From the NCBI RefSeq assembly GCF_003515945.1, contig NZ_QWLM01000005.1, positions 1 to 64,000 on the forward strand: DNA of 64,000 nucleotides, in the 5' to 3' direction. Positions 18,489 through 27,601 of this stretch are shown here, piece by piece. The stretch is from Dermacoccus abyssi. GTDB lineage: Bacteria; Actinomycetota; Actinomycetes; Actinomycetales; Dermatophilaceae. Position numbers and translations under genes: made by a program. The notes under the pieces were generated by a model. The model was not told the origin of the DNA and made no database searches. It saw only the letters and a list, made by a program, of their open reading frames with translations. Every line of letters begins with the position of its first letter. The first letter of the stretch is position 1.

Positions 18489-19572
18489 TCTCGCGCGCCT
18501 CGGCGCACCGGTTCTCGTCGGCGCCTCGGCCCTCGCGGGCCTCGGTGCCGTGACGACGGGTACCGCAGCGCCCGCGTCCGCTGCGGGTGCGTGCACGAGT
18601 GCGACGAGCGGCGTGACCGTCGTCGTCCAGTTCCCGAGCGGCTCGGCCACCGGCTGCGCGCCGGGTAGTCCGGGCACGGCGCTCCAGGCGCTGCGGGCCG
18701 CCGGGTTCTCGACGACCGGTTCCACGCAGTACCACGACGGCGTGCTCTGCGGCGTCAACGGGTACCCGTCGAGTTCGCCGTGCCGGATGCCTCCGCCGAA
18801 CGCCTACTGGACGGTCTTCAGCGCCAAGCGCGGCGGCTCGTGGAACTACTCGAACCTCGGTGTCGCCTCGCTGCCCGCCACCCCGGGCGGAGTCGTCGGA
18901 TTCCGCTTCGGCAACGGCACCGCGCCGTCGGTGCCCGTGCCTGCTGCGATCACGTCGCCGAAGCCGAGCACGACGAAGCCCACGACATCGACTCCGAGGC
19001 CCAGCTCGCCCAAGCCGAGCAGCACGAAGCCGACCACGTCGCAGCCGAAGCCGTCGAGTTCGAAGCCCTCGTCCAAGCCGTCCTCGACGAAGGCCGGCTC
19101 CACGACGGCTGCGCCGAAGCCGACGCCGAGCAAGCCGTCGTCGACGGCGGGTTCGACGAGCAGCCCCCAGCCGACCACCTCGGGGTCGAAGCCGGGCCAG
19201 GGTGCCACGTCGACTCCCACGGTCAAGGCAACGGCCCTCGTGACGAAGGACGGGAAGCCACTCAAGGTCATCACCTTCAGTGACGGCTCGTCGACGACGC
19301 TCGATGCGAACTCGAGCGATGCCAAGAAGTACAAGGTCGGTGTGAAGAAGAAGGGCGGTACGCCCGCCGCCACCAAGATGACCGGTACGAAGGTGCCCCA
19401 GCCGAAGAACACTGCTCACCCGAGCATCTCGACGTCGGGCAGTGTGCCCGGTCTCGCCGTGCCGGAGAAGAAGAGCTCAGGCAGCAACAACCTTCCCGGC
19501 ATCATCGCCGGTGTCGGTGTGCTCGGCGTCGCAGCCGTGGGAGCCGGATACGCGGCACGTCGTCGCGGATGA
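18460..19572 (+). CDS. Secreted, membrane-tethered DUF4430 (transcobalamin C-terminal-like) protein
   Basis: This 370-residue surface protein has a signal peptide ending near TAAPASAAGA, then a DUF4430 domain (about residues 45-150). That domain has four Cys, which could form two disulfides, and a signature including NAYWTVFSAKRGGSWNYSNLG. DUF4430 is the beta-domain fold that closes over B12 in transcobalamin and intrinsic factor. A long Ser/Thr/Lys/Pro stalk (155-240), a Lys-rich stretch, and a C-terminal helix with YAARRRG follow. The GTG at 18460 overlaps the previous gene by 29 bases. A TTG at 18466 has better spacing from GGGAGG (18455-18460) and may be the true start. The stop overlaps the T-component ATG. 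Inferred role: cobalamin binding with its upstream partner. Confidence 0.82.
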   Translation: MPLRTRVAADLARLGAPVLVGASALAGLGAVTTGTAAPASAAGACTSATSGVTVVVQFPSGSATGCAPGSPGTALQALRAAGFSTTGSTQYHDGVLCGVNGYPSSSPCRMPPPNAYWTVFSAKRGGSWNYSNLGVASLPATPGGVVGFRFGNGTAPSVPVPAAITSPKPSTTKPTTSTPRPSSPKPSSTKPTTSQPKPSSSKPSSKPSSTKAGSTTAAPKPTPSKPSSTAGSTSSPQPTTSGSKPGQGATSTPTVKATALVTKDGKPLKVITFSDGSSTTLDANSSDAKKYKVGVKKKGGTPAATKMTGTKVPQPKNTAHPSISTSGSVPGLAVPEKKSSGSNNLPGIIAGVGVLGVAAVGAGYAARRRG

Positions 19573-20756
19573 CCTCGGCCTCCGGCCATCGCCGTCGCGT
19601 CGTCCACCCCGGTGCGTGGTGGATGTGGGCGACGGCGATGGCCGTTGCCATCGCCACGACGACGAATCCCGTCCTGTTGGCCCTCGTGCTTGCCGTCGTG
19701 GTGCTCACGGTCGTCGCTCGGCGCCCCTATGCGCCGTGGGCCCGTAGCCTGCGCCTCTACGCGGCGCTCGGAGCCTTCGTCGTCGTGAGCCGCGTCGTTC
19801 TGCATGTCCTCGTGGGCATGAAGACGAGCGACACGATCGTCCTTCCGCTGCCGCAGGTGGAGCTTCCCGAGTGGGCTCGCGGCATCACTCTTCTCGGCCC
19901 GGTCGGTCTTGGCGGCCTCGTCGGTGCCTTCCTCGAGGGCCTGCGCCTCGCCACGATGCTGTTCTGCTTCGGCGCAGCCAACGCCCTCGCCAACCCCAAG
20001 CGCCTGCTCGCGGCCACCCCGCCGGCCGTCCGTGACATCGGGACGGCCACCGTCATTGCGTTGTCCGTGGCACCCCAGCTCGTCGAGAGCGTCCAGCGGG
20101 TGCGCAAGGCGCGCGTGCTGCGTGGCGACGCCCGCCGCGCCACGCGCGTCAAGCAGGTGGCCCTTCCCGTGCTGCACGACACGCTTGACCGCTCCATCTC
20201 CCTCGCGGCCTCGATGGAGGCACGCGGTTATGGCCGTCGGGCCGAGCGGCCCTTCGTGACGCGCTTCGTCATCGGCCTGCTCATGCTCGGAGGTGCGCTG
20301 CTCACGTGCGTCGGCGTCTACGGCACGATGCAGGGCTTCGGAGCCGAGGGAGTCGTGAGCGACGTTCCCTGGTGGACGACGGCGCCCGTGCTCGTCGTCG
20401 GCATCGTGGCGAGCGTGGTCGGGGTGGCATTCGCGGGATGTTCGATGCGTCGCACCCGCTACCGGCGCGACCCGTGGGGCCTGCTCGAGTGGGCCGTCGT
20501 TGCCTGCGGCATCGTGACGCTTGTGGCCGTTCGTACGGTTCTCGAGGACCAGCCCGACGCGCGCAACCTCTCGGTTTCGCCCCTCGCCATGCCCGTGGTA
20601 CCCCTGTGGCTCCCGCTCGCGCTCGTGCCTGCGCTCCTGCCGGCGTTCTTCACACCCGAACCGGAACGCCCGCGGCGTACGAGTGCGCCCGAACGCACCC
20701 TCGACGACGCAGCTCCTGGGCGCGACGCGCGGGCCCTGCGAGGAGCCATCTCATGA
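19569..20756 (+). CDS. ECF transporter T component (CbiQ-like transmembrane protein)
   Basis: This 395-residue integral membrane protein couples ATPases to the substrate-binding S component. The cytoplasmic coupling helix is visible as SLAASMEARGYGRR (about residues 212-225), with the Ala-Arg-Gly motif. Helices before it match the EcfT core. It is longer than usual, with about 150 extra residues containing four or so more hydrophobic helices and a charged tail. The ATG overlaps the DUF4430 stop, and the stop overlaps the ATPase ATG. Cobalamin specificity is inferred from the riboswitch. Confidence 0.88.
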   Translation: MTSASGHRRRVVHPGAWWMWATAMAVAIATTTNPVLLALVLAVVVLTVVARRPYAPWARSLRLYAALGAFVVVSRVVLHVLVGMKTSDTIVLPLPQVELPEWARGITLLGPVGLGGLVGAFLEGLRLATMLFCFGAANALANPKRLLAATPPAVRDIGTATVIALSVAPQLVESVQRVRKARVLRGDARRATRVKQVALPVLHDTLDRSISLAASMEARGYGRRAERPFVTRFVIGLLMLGGALLTCVGVYGTMQGFGAEGVVSDVPWWTTAPVLVVGIVASVVGVAFAGCSMRRTRYRRDPWGLLEWAVVACGIVTLVAVRTVLEDQPDARNLSVSPLAMPVVPLWLPLALVPALLPAFFTPEPERPRRTSAPERTLDDAAPGRDARALRGAIS

Positions 20757-22465
20757 CCGAAACACGCAACACAACTCCCGCGGGGGACGTGGGTGGGCGT
20801 GACGCCGCCGCCGTCTGGACCAGAGAACCCGCCGTCATCATCGACGGCGCGACGCTGACGTACGACGGGGCCGAACACCCCTCGCTTCGCGACGTCGACC
20901 TGCGCATCGAACGCGGTGAACTCGTCGCCGTCATCGGCCGCACCGGTTCGGGCAAGTCGACGCTCCTCGGGCTGCTCACCGGACTCGTCCCGCACTTCAC
21001 GGGCGGACTCCTGCAGGGCAGGGCCGTCATCGGCGGGCTCGACATCTCCGAGAACAAGCCCAGCGAACTCGCCTCCGTCGTCGGGTACGTCGGGCAGGAC
21101 CCCCTCGCCGGCTTCGTCACCGACACCGTCGAGGAAGAACTCGCCTACGGCATGGAACAGCTCGGCGTCGCGCCGGAGGTCATGCGTCGGCGTGTCGAGG
21201 AGACGCTCGATCTGCTCGGTATCGCCGAGCTGCGCGAGGCTCCGTTGCGCGACCTGTCGGGCGGCCAGCAGCAGCGCGTCGCCATCGGCAGTGTGCTCGT
21301 CATGCACCCGCAGATCCTCGTCCTCGACGAACCCACCTCGGCGCTCGACCCCACGGCCGCCGAGGACGTTCTCGCCGTACTCACGCGCCTTGTCCAGGAT
21401 GTCGGTTCGACCGTCGTCGTCGCGGAACACCGCATCGAGCGCGTGCTCCCGTTCGCCGACCAGGTCGTGCACGTAGGGGCGAACGGCGTCGTCACCTCCG
21501 GCGCTCCCGGCGAGGTGCTCGGGGCATCCGACGTCGCACCGCCGGTGGTCGCACTCGGTCGTGCCGCCGGTTGGTCGCCGCTGCCGCTGACGATCCGCGA
21601 CGCGCGGCGGGTGCTCGTGGAGCGCGCCGCGAGTGCGCCCTTCACAGTCGAGGCACCGCCCATCCGCGGGACAGACGTGCCCTCGACTGCGCCGGTGCTC
21701 GAGGCGCGGGGCGTACGCGTTCGCCTGTCCGGCCTCGACGTCGTCGCGGGTGTGGACCTCGACCTTTGCGCCGGCACGGTGACGGCGCTCATGGGCCGCA
21801 ACGGCTGCGGCAAGTCGACGCTCATGTGGGCGCTTCAGGGAAGTGGCCCGCGTGACGGCGGCAGCGTCGGCGTGGTCTCCGCACGAGGCGAATCGCTCGA
21901 CCCCGCGAAACTGAACCCCGCGCAGCGCCGCGGTCTCGTCGGCATGGTGCCGCAGACCGCCGGGGACCTCCTCTACCTCGACACGGTGGGGGAGGAACTC
22001 GCGCAGGCCGATTCCGACGCCGGCCGCGAGCCCGGTGCTGCCCAGGCGTACCTCGCGAACCTGGCCCCAGGCATCGACCCGGCCATGCATCCCCGCGACC
22101 TGTCCGAAGGGCAGCGCCTCGCGCTCGTCCTCGCCGTCCAGCTCGTGGCCGAACCTCAGGTGCTCGTGCTCGACGAGCCGACCCGCGGTCTCGACTACGC
22201 CGGCAAGGAGGCCCTGCGGGCGATCCTGCGCACGCGCGCCGACGAAGGGCGGGCCGTTCTCGTGGCGACGCACGACGTCGAGTTTGCCGCTGCAGTGGCC
22301 GACGAGGTCATCCAGATGGCCGGGGGAGAGTTCATCGCGACCGGCAGTGCACGCGACGTGCTCACGGCGTCGCCCGCCCTGGCCCCACAGATGGCGAAGG
22401 TGCTCGCGCCCGTTCCCGCTCTCACGTTGAGAGATGCGCTGACGGTGCTCGGAGTGGCGTCATGA
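20753..22465 (+). CDS. ECF transporter ATPase with two fused ABC domains
   Basis: This 570-residue protein carries two complete nucleotide-binding domains, replacing the usual EcfA/EcfA' pair. Domain 1 has Walker A GRTGSGKST (62-70), signature LSGGQQQR and LVLDEPTSALDP. Domain 2 has GRNGCGKST (348-356), a variant signature LSEGQ and LVLDEPTRGLD. The variant signature suggests the two ATP sites are not equivalent. It powers substrate uptake from the cytoplasmic side. ATG 20753 overlaps the T-component stop; an in-frame opening at 20306 is a shadow. Confidence 0.92.
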   Translation: MTETRNTTPAGDVGGRDAAAVWTREPAVIIDGATLTYDGAEHPSLRDVDLRIERGELVAVIGRTGSGKSTLLGLLTGLVPHFTGGLLQGRAVIGGLDISENKPSELASVVGYVGQDPLAGFVTDTVEEELAYGMEQLGVAPEVMRRRVEETLDLLGIAELREAPLRDLSGGQQQRVAIGSVLVMHPQILVLDEPTSALDPTAAEDVLAVLTRLVQDVGSTVVVAEHRIERVLPFADQVVHVGANGVVTSGAPGEVLGASDVAPPVVALGRAAGWSPLPLTIRDARRVLVERAASAPFTVEAPPIRGTDVPSTAPVLEARGVRVRLSGLDVVAGVDLDLCAGTVTALMGRNGCGKSTLMWALQGSGPRDGGSVGVVSARGESLDPAKLNPAQRRGLVGMVPQTAGDLLYLDTVGEELAQADSDAGREPGAAQAYLANLAPGIDPAMHPRDLSEGQRLALVLAVQLVAEPQVLVLDEPTRGLDYAGKEALRAILRTRADEGRAVLVATHDVEFAAAVADEVIQMAGGEFIATGSARDVLTASPALAPQMAKVLAPVPALTLRDALTVLGVAS

Positions 22466-23355
22466 GTCCGCAGGCTTCTGCGAACCCGGAAGAGCGCGCG
22501 GGCACCGCCCGGCCGGTGAAACGCGCCGCCCGCTCGAAGGCAACGAGCGCCGTCCGTCTGAAGCCGCGCAGCGCCGCCACGATCCTCGTCGTCAGCCTGA
22601 TCGGGTTGCTCGCGAACCTGTGGCCCCTCCTCGTCGAGGAGCAGTCGGCCGTCGCCGGCCACAGCCGTGACGCCCCGATGCTCTTCGCCATCCTCCTGCC
22701 GCTCATGCTCGTCGTGGTCCTGGCCGAGATCGCGGACGGCGGGATGGACGCGAAGGCCGTCGCGATGCTCGGCGTCCTGTCCGCCGTGGATGCCGTCCTG
22801 CGCCCCCTCGGTGCGGGGACCGGCGGTATCGAGGTGATGTTCTTCCTTCTCGTCCTCGGCGGCCGCGTCTTCGGAGCAGGCTTCGGCTTCGCGCTCGGCG
22901 CGACGAGCATGTTCGCCTCCGCCGTGCTCACTGCGGGCATCGGCCCGTGGTTGCCGTACCAGATGCTCGGAGCGGCCTGGGTCGCCATGGGCGCCGGCCT
23001 TCTGCCGTGGCGGCGCGGGCTCAGGTGGCCGCTCGAACTGCTCCTGCTGTGCGTCTACGGCGCCTTCGCGTCGCTCGCCTACGGGTTCGTGCTCAACATG
23101 TCCTTCTGGCCGTTCGCCACCGGCGACGACCCGGCCATCATGCCGGTGCCCGGCGCGCCGCTGGGCGACAACCTCGCACGCTTCGTCGCCTACACCCTGG
23201 CCACGTCGCTGGGTTGGGACCTCGGGCGCGTCATCACGAACGTCGCCCTCATCCTCGTCGCGGGTCGACCGATCATGGTTGCGCTGCGCCGTGCCTCGCG
23301 TCGTGCCGCGTTCGACGCGACGCCGCGCTTCGCCGAGGGCTCCCGCGCTGATTAG
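22462..23355 (+). CDS. ECF transporter substrate-binding S component, probably for cobalamin
   Basis: This 297-residue membrane protein has a polar, basic N-terminus of about 35 residues and then six or so helices. Gly/Phe-rich motifs such as GGRVFGAGFGFALGATSMFASA resemble ECF S components. The stop/start overlap with the ATPase gene and the cobalamin riboswitch at the head of the operon make a CbrT-like cobalamin specificity likely. S components are too divergent to assign substrate by eye. It is the last gene of the operon, and about 115 bases separate it from rpsO. Confidence 0.82.
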   Translation: MSPQASANPEERAGTARPVKRAARSKATSAVRLKPRSAATILVVSLIGLLANLWPLLVEEQSAVAGHSRDAPMLFAILLPLMLVVVLAEIADGGMDAKAVAMLGVLSAVDAVLRPLGAGTGGIEVMFFLLVLGGRVFGAGFGFALGATSMFASAVLTAGIGPWLPYQMLGAAWVAMGAGLLPWRRGLRWPLELLLLCVYGAFASLAYGFVLNMSFWPFATGDDPAIMPVPGAPLGDNLARFVAYTLATSLGWDLGRVITNVALILVAGRPIMVALRRASRRAAFDATPRFAEGSRAD

Positions 23356-23471
23356 GTCGGCACCCGGCCCCGCTGATAATCTGAACTCTGCCGTCGATCG
23401 GCCGCGGACCAAGAGCGCCCCAGTGAACAGGCCTGGGAGCACCGCGCAACGATGTGTTGAAGGAGTTGGGC

Positions 23472-23741
23472 ATGGCCCTGAATGCTGAGACGAAGAAGAA
23501 GATCATCGCCGAGTACGGCACGTCCGAAGGCGACACGGGCTCGCCCGAGGTGCAGGTTGCCCTCCTCACGGAGCGCATCAAGGGCCTGACGGAGCACGCT
23601 CGTCAGCACCCGCACGACCACCACACGCGTCGTGGTCTGCTCCTGCTCGTCGGTCAGCGCAAGCGCATGCTTCGCTACCTCGAGTCGGTCGACATCGAGC
23701 GTTACCGCTCGCTGATCAAGCGCCTCGGCCTGCGCCGTTGA
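23472..23741 (+). CDS. rpsO: 30S ribosomal protein S15
   Basis: This 89-residue primary 16S rRNA-binding protein has the family pattern complete: [40 protein letters not shown] and the C-terminal [16 protein letters not shown] 23472 is preceded by GAAGGAG (23459-23465); an ATG at 23454 lies before that site. A TAATCT-type -10 element preceded by TG (23375-23385) may be its promoter. The neighbouring pnp gene is the usual partner. Confidence 0.98.
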   Translation: MALNAETKKKIIAEYGTSEGDTGSPEVQVALLTERIKGLTEHARQHPHDHHTRRGLLLLVGQRKRMLRYLESVDIERYRSLIKRLGLRR

Positions 23742-23772
23742 TCGCATTGATCACCATGATTTGACGCCGGAC

Positions 23773-23808
23773 GGCGGTCACTCGTCTACGAGTGGCCGCC
23801 TTTCGGTG
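23773..23808 (+). terminator. Terminator between rpsO and pnp
   Basis: GGCGGTCACTCG (23773-23784) pairs with CGAGTGGCCGCC (23789-23800), with one G-U pair and a 4-base loop, followed by TTTCGGTGTTT. It lies 30 bases after rpsO. Partial read-through into pnp is possible, as known in other bacteria. Confidence 0.85.
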
Positions 23809-23909
23809 TTTCGAGGGGCCCGGACAGGTCGCTCGGCAGCAAGAAACGGGTCGCACACAACGACGATGTGCGCATCCGAGACGTAGATGAAACAAGAAGG
23901 AGGGCCCAA

Positions 23910-26360
23910 ATGGAGGGTCCCGAGATCCAGTTCGCCGAAGCCGTCATCGACAACGGCTCGTTCGGCACCCGCACGGTTCGCTTCGAGACGGGACGTCTCG
24001 CGAAGCAGGCCAACGGCGCAGTCCTCGCCTACCTGGACGACGACACCTGCCTGCTGAGCACCACCACCGCCAGCAAGCAGCCCAAGGAGCACTTCGACTT
24101 CTTCCCCCTCACGGTGGACGTCGAGGAGCGCAGCTACGCGGCCGGCAAGATCCCCGGCTCGTTCTTCCGTCGTGAGGGTCGTCCCTCCACGGACGCGATC
24201 CTCACCTGCCGCCTCATCGACCGCCCGCTGCGCCCGGCCTTCAAGAAGGGCCTGCGCAACGAGGTCCAGGTCGTCATCACGGTTCTCGCGCAGAACCCGG
24301 ACGTGCAGTACGACGTTCTCGCCATCAACGGCGCGTCGGCCTCCACGCAGATCTCCGGTCTGCCGTTCACCGGCCCGATCGGTGGCGTGCGCGTCTCGCT
24401 CATCGACGGCCAGTGGGTCGCCTTCCCGAACTTCTCGGACATCGAGCGCTCGGCGTTCGACATGGTCGTCGCCGGCCGTCTCGTCGGTGACGACGTCGCC
24501 ATCATGATGGTCGAGGCCGAGTCCACCGAGTCGACGTGGAACCTGGTGGCCGAAGGCACCCAGGCCCCGACCGAAGAGGTCGTCGCCGAGGGCCTCGAGG
24601 CCGCGAAGAAGTTCATCCGCGTGCTCTGTGAGGCTCAGGTCGAGCTCGCGCAGCAGGCCGCCAAGGAGGTCCAGGACTTCCCGGTGTTCCTCGATTACCA
24701 GGACGATGTCTACGGTGCGGTCGAGAAGTCGGCCAAGGACCAGACGTCCGCTGCGATGACGATCGCAGGCAAGGCCGAGCGCGAGGACAAGCTCGACGAG
24801 ATCAAGGACGCGCTCAAGGCCGAGCTCGCCGGCGAAGGCCGCGAGTTCGAGGGCCGCGAGTCCGAGGTTTCCGCCGCGTTCCGTTCGCTGCAGAAGCAGC
24901 TCGTGCGCGAGCGCATCCTGCGCGAGAAGGTCCGCATCGACGGCCGTGGCCTGGCGGACATCCGTGCGCTCTCGGCCGAGGTCGAGGTGCTGCCGCGCGT
25001 TCACGGTTCCGCGATCTTCGAGCGCGGCGAGACCCAGATCATGGGTGTCACGACGCTCAACATGCTGCGCATGGAGCAGCAGATCGACTCCCTGTCGCCG
25101 GTGACGCGCAAGCGCTACATGCACCACTACAACTTCCCGCCGTTCTCCACGGGTGAGACGGGCCGCGTCGGTTCGCCGAAGCGCCGCGAAATCGGTCACG
25201 GTGCTCTGGCCGAGCGTGCGCTCATGCCGGTGCTGCCGACGCGCGAGGAGTTCCCCTACGCCATCCGTCAGGTCTCCGAGGCTCTCGGCTCCAACGGTTC
25301 GACGTCCATGGGTTCGGTCTGCGCCTCGACCCTGTCGCTGCTCAACGCCGGTGTGCCGCTGCGCGCCCCGGTCGCCGGTATCGCGATGGGTCTCGTCTCC
25401 GCCGAGATCGACGGTCAGACGCAGTACGCGGCCCTCACCGACATCCTCGGTGCCGAGGACGCGTTCGGCGACATGGACTTCAAGGTTGCCGGTACCCGTG
25501 AGTTCGTCACGGCCATCCAGCTCGACACGAAGCTCGACGGCATCCCGGCCCAGGTTCTTGCCGGTGCACTGACGCAGGCGCGCGACGCTCGCCTGCACAT
25601 CCTCGACGTGATGAACGAGGCGATCGACGCTCCCGACGAGATGTCGCCGTTCGCCCCGCGCGTTCTCGCGGTGAAGATCCCGGTCGACAAGATCGGTGAG
25701 GTCATCGGCCCGAAGGGCAAGATGATCAACCAGATCCAGGAGGACACGGGCGCCGACCTGTCCATCGAGGACGACGGCACGGTCTACATCGGTGCCACGG
25801 ACGGCCCGAGCGCCGAGGCTGCGCGCGCCGCGGTCAACGCGATCGCCAACCCGCAGATGCCCGAGGTCGGCGAGCGCTTCCTCGGCACCGTCGTCAAGAC
25901 GACGACCTTCGGTGCGTTCGTCTCGCTGCTTCCGGGCAAGGACGGCCTGCTGCACATCTCCGAGGTGCGCAAGCTCGTCGGCGGCAAGCGCATCGACGCT
26001 GTCGAGGACGTGCTGAAGATCGGCCAGAAGGTCCAGGTGGAGCTCAAGGAGGTCGACCCGCGCGGCAAGCTTTCGCTCGCCGTCGTCGAGGAGGCCAAGG
26101 CCGAGCCCGCGAACACGCCGGAGAACACGGACGCCGCGACGGCCGAGGCTGCTGCCGAGGTCGCCGACTCCGCCGGTCACATGGACCCGCACTCGGGTTC
26201 GGAGGACGATTCCGGTGACAAGAAGCCGCGTCAGCGTCGCCGTGGCGGTCGCGGTCGTGGCCGTGGCGCCGAGCAGGGCGAGGGCAACGCCGCCGCCGAC
26301 CAGCTCGTCGACGCAGGCTCCGACGGCAACGAGGCGAAGGCGACCTCCGAGGACGCCTGA
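23910..26360 (+). CDS. pnp: Polyribonucleotide nucleotidyltransferase (PNPase)
   Basis: This 816-residue phosphorolytic 3'-5' exoribonuclease has two RNase PH domains (about 1-240 and 345-560) around an alpha-helical linker. The second holds [20 protein letters not shown]. The KH domain [15 protein letters not shown] begins at about 600 and the S1 domain [20 protein letters not shown] at about 670. The C-terminal 90 residues are acidic and end in an Arg/Gly tract ([13 protein letters not shown]), likely an RNA- or membrane-contact tail. ATG 23910 has AAGAAGGAGGG just upstream. It could work with RNase J (rnj, 40302), though that link is general. Confidence 0.97.
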   Translation: MEGPEIQFAEAVIDNGSFGTRTVRFETGRLAKQANGAVLAYLDDDTCLLSTTTASKQPKEHFDFFPLTVDVEERSYAAGKIPGSFFRREGRPSTDAILTCRLIDRPLRPAFKKGLRNEVQVVITVLAQNPDVQYDVLAINGASASTQISGLPFTGPIGGVRVSLIDGQWVAFPNFSDIERSAFDMVVAGRLVGDDVAIMMVEAESTESTWNLVAEGTQAPTEEVVAEGLEAAKKFIRVLCEAQVELAQQAAKEVQDFPVFLDYQDDVYGAVEKSAKDQTSAAMTIAGKAEREDKLDEIKDALKAELAGEGREFEGRESEVSAAFRSLQKQLVRERILREKVRIDGRGLADIRALSAEVEVLPRVHGSAIFERGETQIMGVTTLNMLRMEQQIDSLSPVTRKRYMHHYNFPPFSTGETGRVGSPKRREIGHGALAERALMPVLPTREEFPYAIRQVSEALGSNGSTSMGSVCASTLSLLNAGVPLRAPVAGIAMGLVSAEIDGQTQYAALTDILGAEDAFGDMDFKVAGTREFVTAIQLDTKLDGIPAQVLAGALTQARDARLHILDVMNEAIDAPDEMSPFAPRVLAVKIPVDKIGEVIGPKGKMINQIQEDTGADLSIEDDGTVYIGATDGPSAEAARAAVNAIANPQMPEVGERFLGTVVKTTTFGAFVSLLPGKDGLLHISEVRKLVGGKRIDAVEDVLKIGQKVQVELKEVDPRGKLSLAVVEEAKAEPANTPENTDAATAEAAAEVADSAGHMDPHSGSEDDSGDKKPRQRRRGGRGRGRGAEQGEGNAAADQLVDAGSDGNEAKATSEDA

Positions 26361-26380
26361 GCCACACCGGTTCGAGCATG

Positions 26381-26418
26381 AAGGCTCCGCTCCCGACGTT
26401 CGTCGGGGGCGGAGCTTT
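26381..26418 (+). terminator. Terminator after pnp
   Basis: Arms 26381-26398 and 26401-26418 (core GGCTCCGCTCCCGAC and GTCGGGGGCGGAGC, with G-U pairs) form a long stem ending in TTTCC, 20 bases past pnp. An ATG at 26378 would put this stem inside the next gene, so that start is rejected. Confidence 0.85.
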
Positions 26419-26494
26419 CCGCATGCGTGGAAGACGTTCCCTTTCACGGCCACGACTTTTCGGCGGGATTCGGGCTTCGTGGGAGGATGGGCGG

Positions 26495-27601
26495 GTGAGA
26501 GCAGTCGACCGGGCGGACGCGTTTCAGCGCCGTCACCCCGTGCTCGGGTACCCGATCGGTGTCGTGTACAAGTTCATCGACGACCAGGGCGCGTATCTCG
26601 CGGCGCTCATCACCTATTACGGCTTCCTCTCGGTCTTCCCGCTCATCCTGCTGCTGCAGTCGGCACTCGGCTTCTTCATTCACGGCAACGAGCGGCTGCA
26701 CAAGCAGATCCTCGACTCGGTGCTCGGCCAGATTCCCGTGCTCGGCAACACGCTGAGCAACGCCGCGCCGAGCGCGTTGCGCGGCAGCGTCTCCGGCATC
26801 GTGCTCGGTTCGATCGTGGCCCTCTACGGTGGCCTCGGGGTGGCTCAGGCGCTTCAGCACACGAGCAACACGTGTTGGTCGGTGCCGCGCAACTCGCGCC
26901 CCAACCCCATCCTCATGCGCGTGCGCAGCGCTGCCGTGCTGCTCTTCCTCGGCGTCGCTCTCGTGTCCCTGGGGTGGCTCCCTCAGACGTGGCACGCGCC
27001 CGGTTGGCTCGTGCTGGCGCTCAACCTCGTGTTCGGCACCGTCATCTTCCTGCTCCTCATGAAGATGACGACGGCTCGCGGGCAGGGGTGGGGTCGTCTG
27101 GCTCCTGGCGCGCTGCTCGTGACGGTCGTGTGGCAGCTGTTCATGGCGGCGGGCAGTACCTTCACCAAGATCTTCGGCGCGCGTTCGAGCGACATCTACG
27201 GCACGTACGGCAGCATCCTGACGATTCTCGTCGCCTGCTACATCATGGCGGTCGCGTTCGTCGTGGGGTGCGAGGTCAACGTCGTGCTCCACCGCCGTCT
27301 GTACCCACGCTCGCTCATGACGCAGTTCACGGACGACGTCGACCTCACCCTGGCCGACCAGCAGGCGTACACCCTGCAGTCCACGATGCAGCGCTTCAAG
27401 AACTACCAAGCGATCGACGTCGTCTTCGACAAGAACAACGACGGTGTTGCCGATCAGCCCTCGGACCTCGACCTGCGGTGGCACGATGCAGTGGACGCCC
27501 ACGAGGAATGGTTGAAGCGTGGGCATCCGACGCGGCCGTCCGGGATGTGGGGACTCACGGCCGAAGTGGAAGACAACCGCAGTGTCGACGGAAGCGAATG
27601 A
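26495..27601 (+). CDS. YihY/BrkB-family inner membrane protein with C-terminal EF-hand-like loop
   Basis: This 368-residue protein begins at GTG 26495 (GGGAGGA at 26481-26487). It has six membrane helices and the family motifs ITYYGFLSVFPLILLL near residue 45 and SDIYGTYGSI near 230. The function of the YihY/BrkB family is not established, and old names such as ribonuclease BN are misassignments. The tail of about 100 residues is cytoplasmic in appearance. It contains DKNNDGVAD (312-320), which has the D-x-N-x-D-G-x-x-D spacing of a calcium-binding EF-hand or dockerin loop. The stop overlaps the phosphatase start. Confidence 0.85.
   Translation: MRAVDRADAFQRRHPVLGYPIGVVYKFIDDQGAYLAALITYYGFLSVFPLILLLQSALGFFIHGNERLHKQILDSVLGQIPVLGNTLSNAAPSALRGSVSGIVLGSIVALYGGLGVAQALQHTSNTCWSVPRNSRPNPILMRVRSAAVLLFLGVALVSLGWLPQTWHAPGWLVLALNLVFGTVIFLLLMKMTTARGQGWGRLAPGALLVTVVWQLFMAAGSTFTKIFGARSSDIYGTYGSILTILVACYIMAVAFVVGCEVNVVLHRRLYPRSLMTQFTDDVDLTLADQQAYTLQSTMQRFKNYQAIDVVFDKNNDGVADQPSDLDLRWHDAVDAHEEWLKRGHPTRPSGMWGLTAEVEDNRSVDGSE

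Noticed and set aside
18130-19220. Reiterated Ser/Thr/Pro and Lys codons, considered as a tandem DNA repeat or CRISPR
   Set aside because: They are degenerate low-complexity stalk codons inside two reading frames, without regular repeat and spacer units.
18370-19570. Sortase (LPXTG) anchoring of the two surface proteins
   Set aside because: The segments near the C-termini read NTVPFG and NNLPGIIAG, with no LPXTG or close variant. A C-terminal helix with Arg tail is enough for membrane tethering.
23778-26453. An 891-codon frame antisense to pnp, and similar long frames antisense to mrdA, dapA-thyA and desaturase regions
   Set aside because: Same composition artefact. The sense strands encode complete, motif-bearing enzymes.
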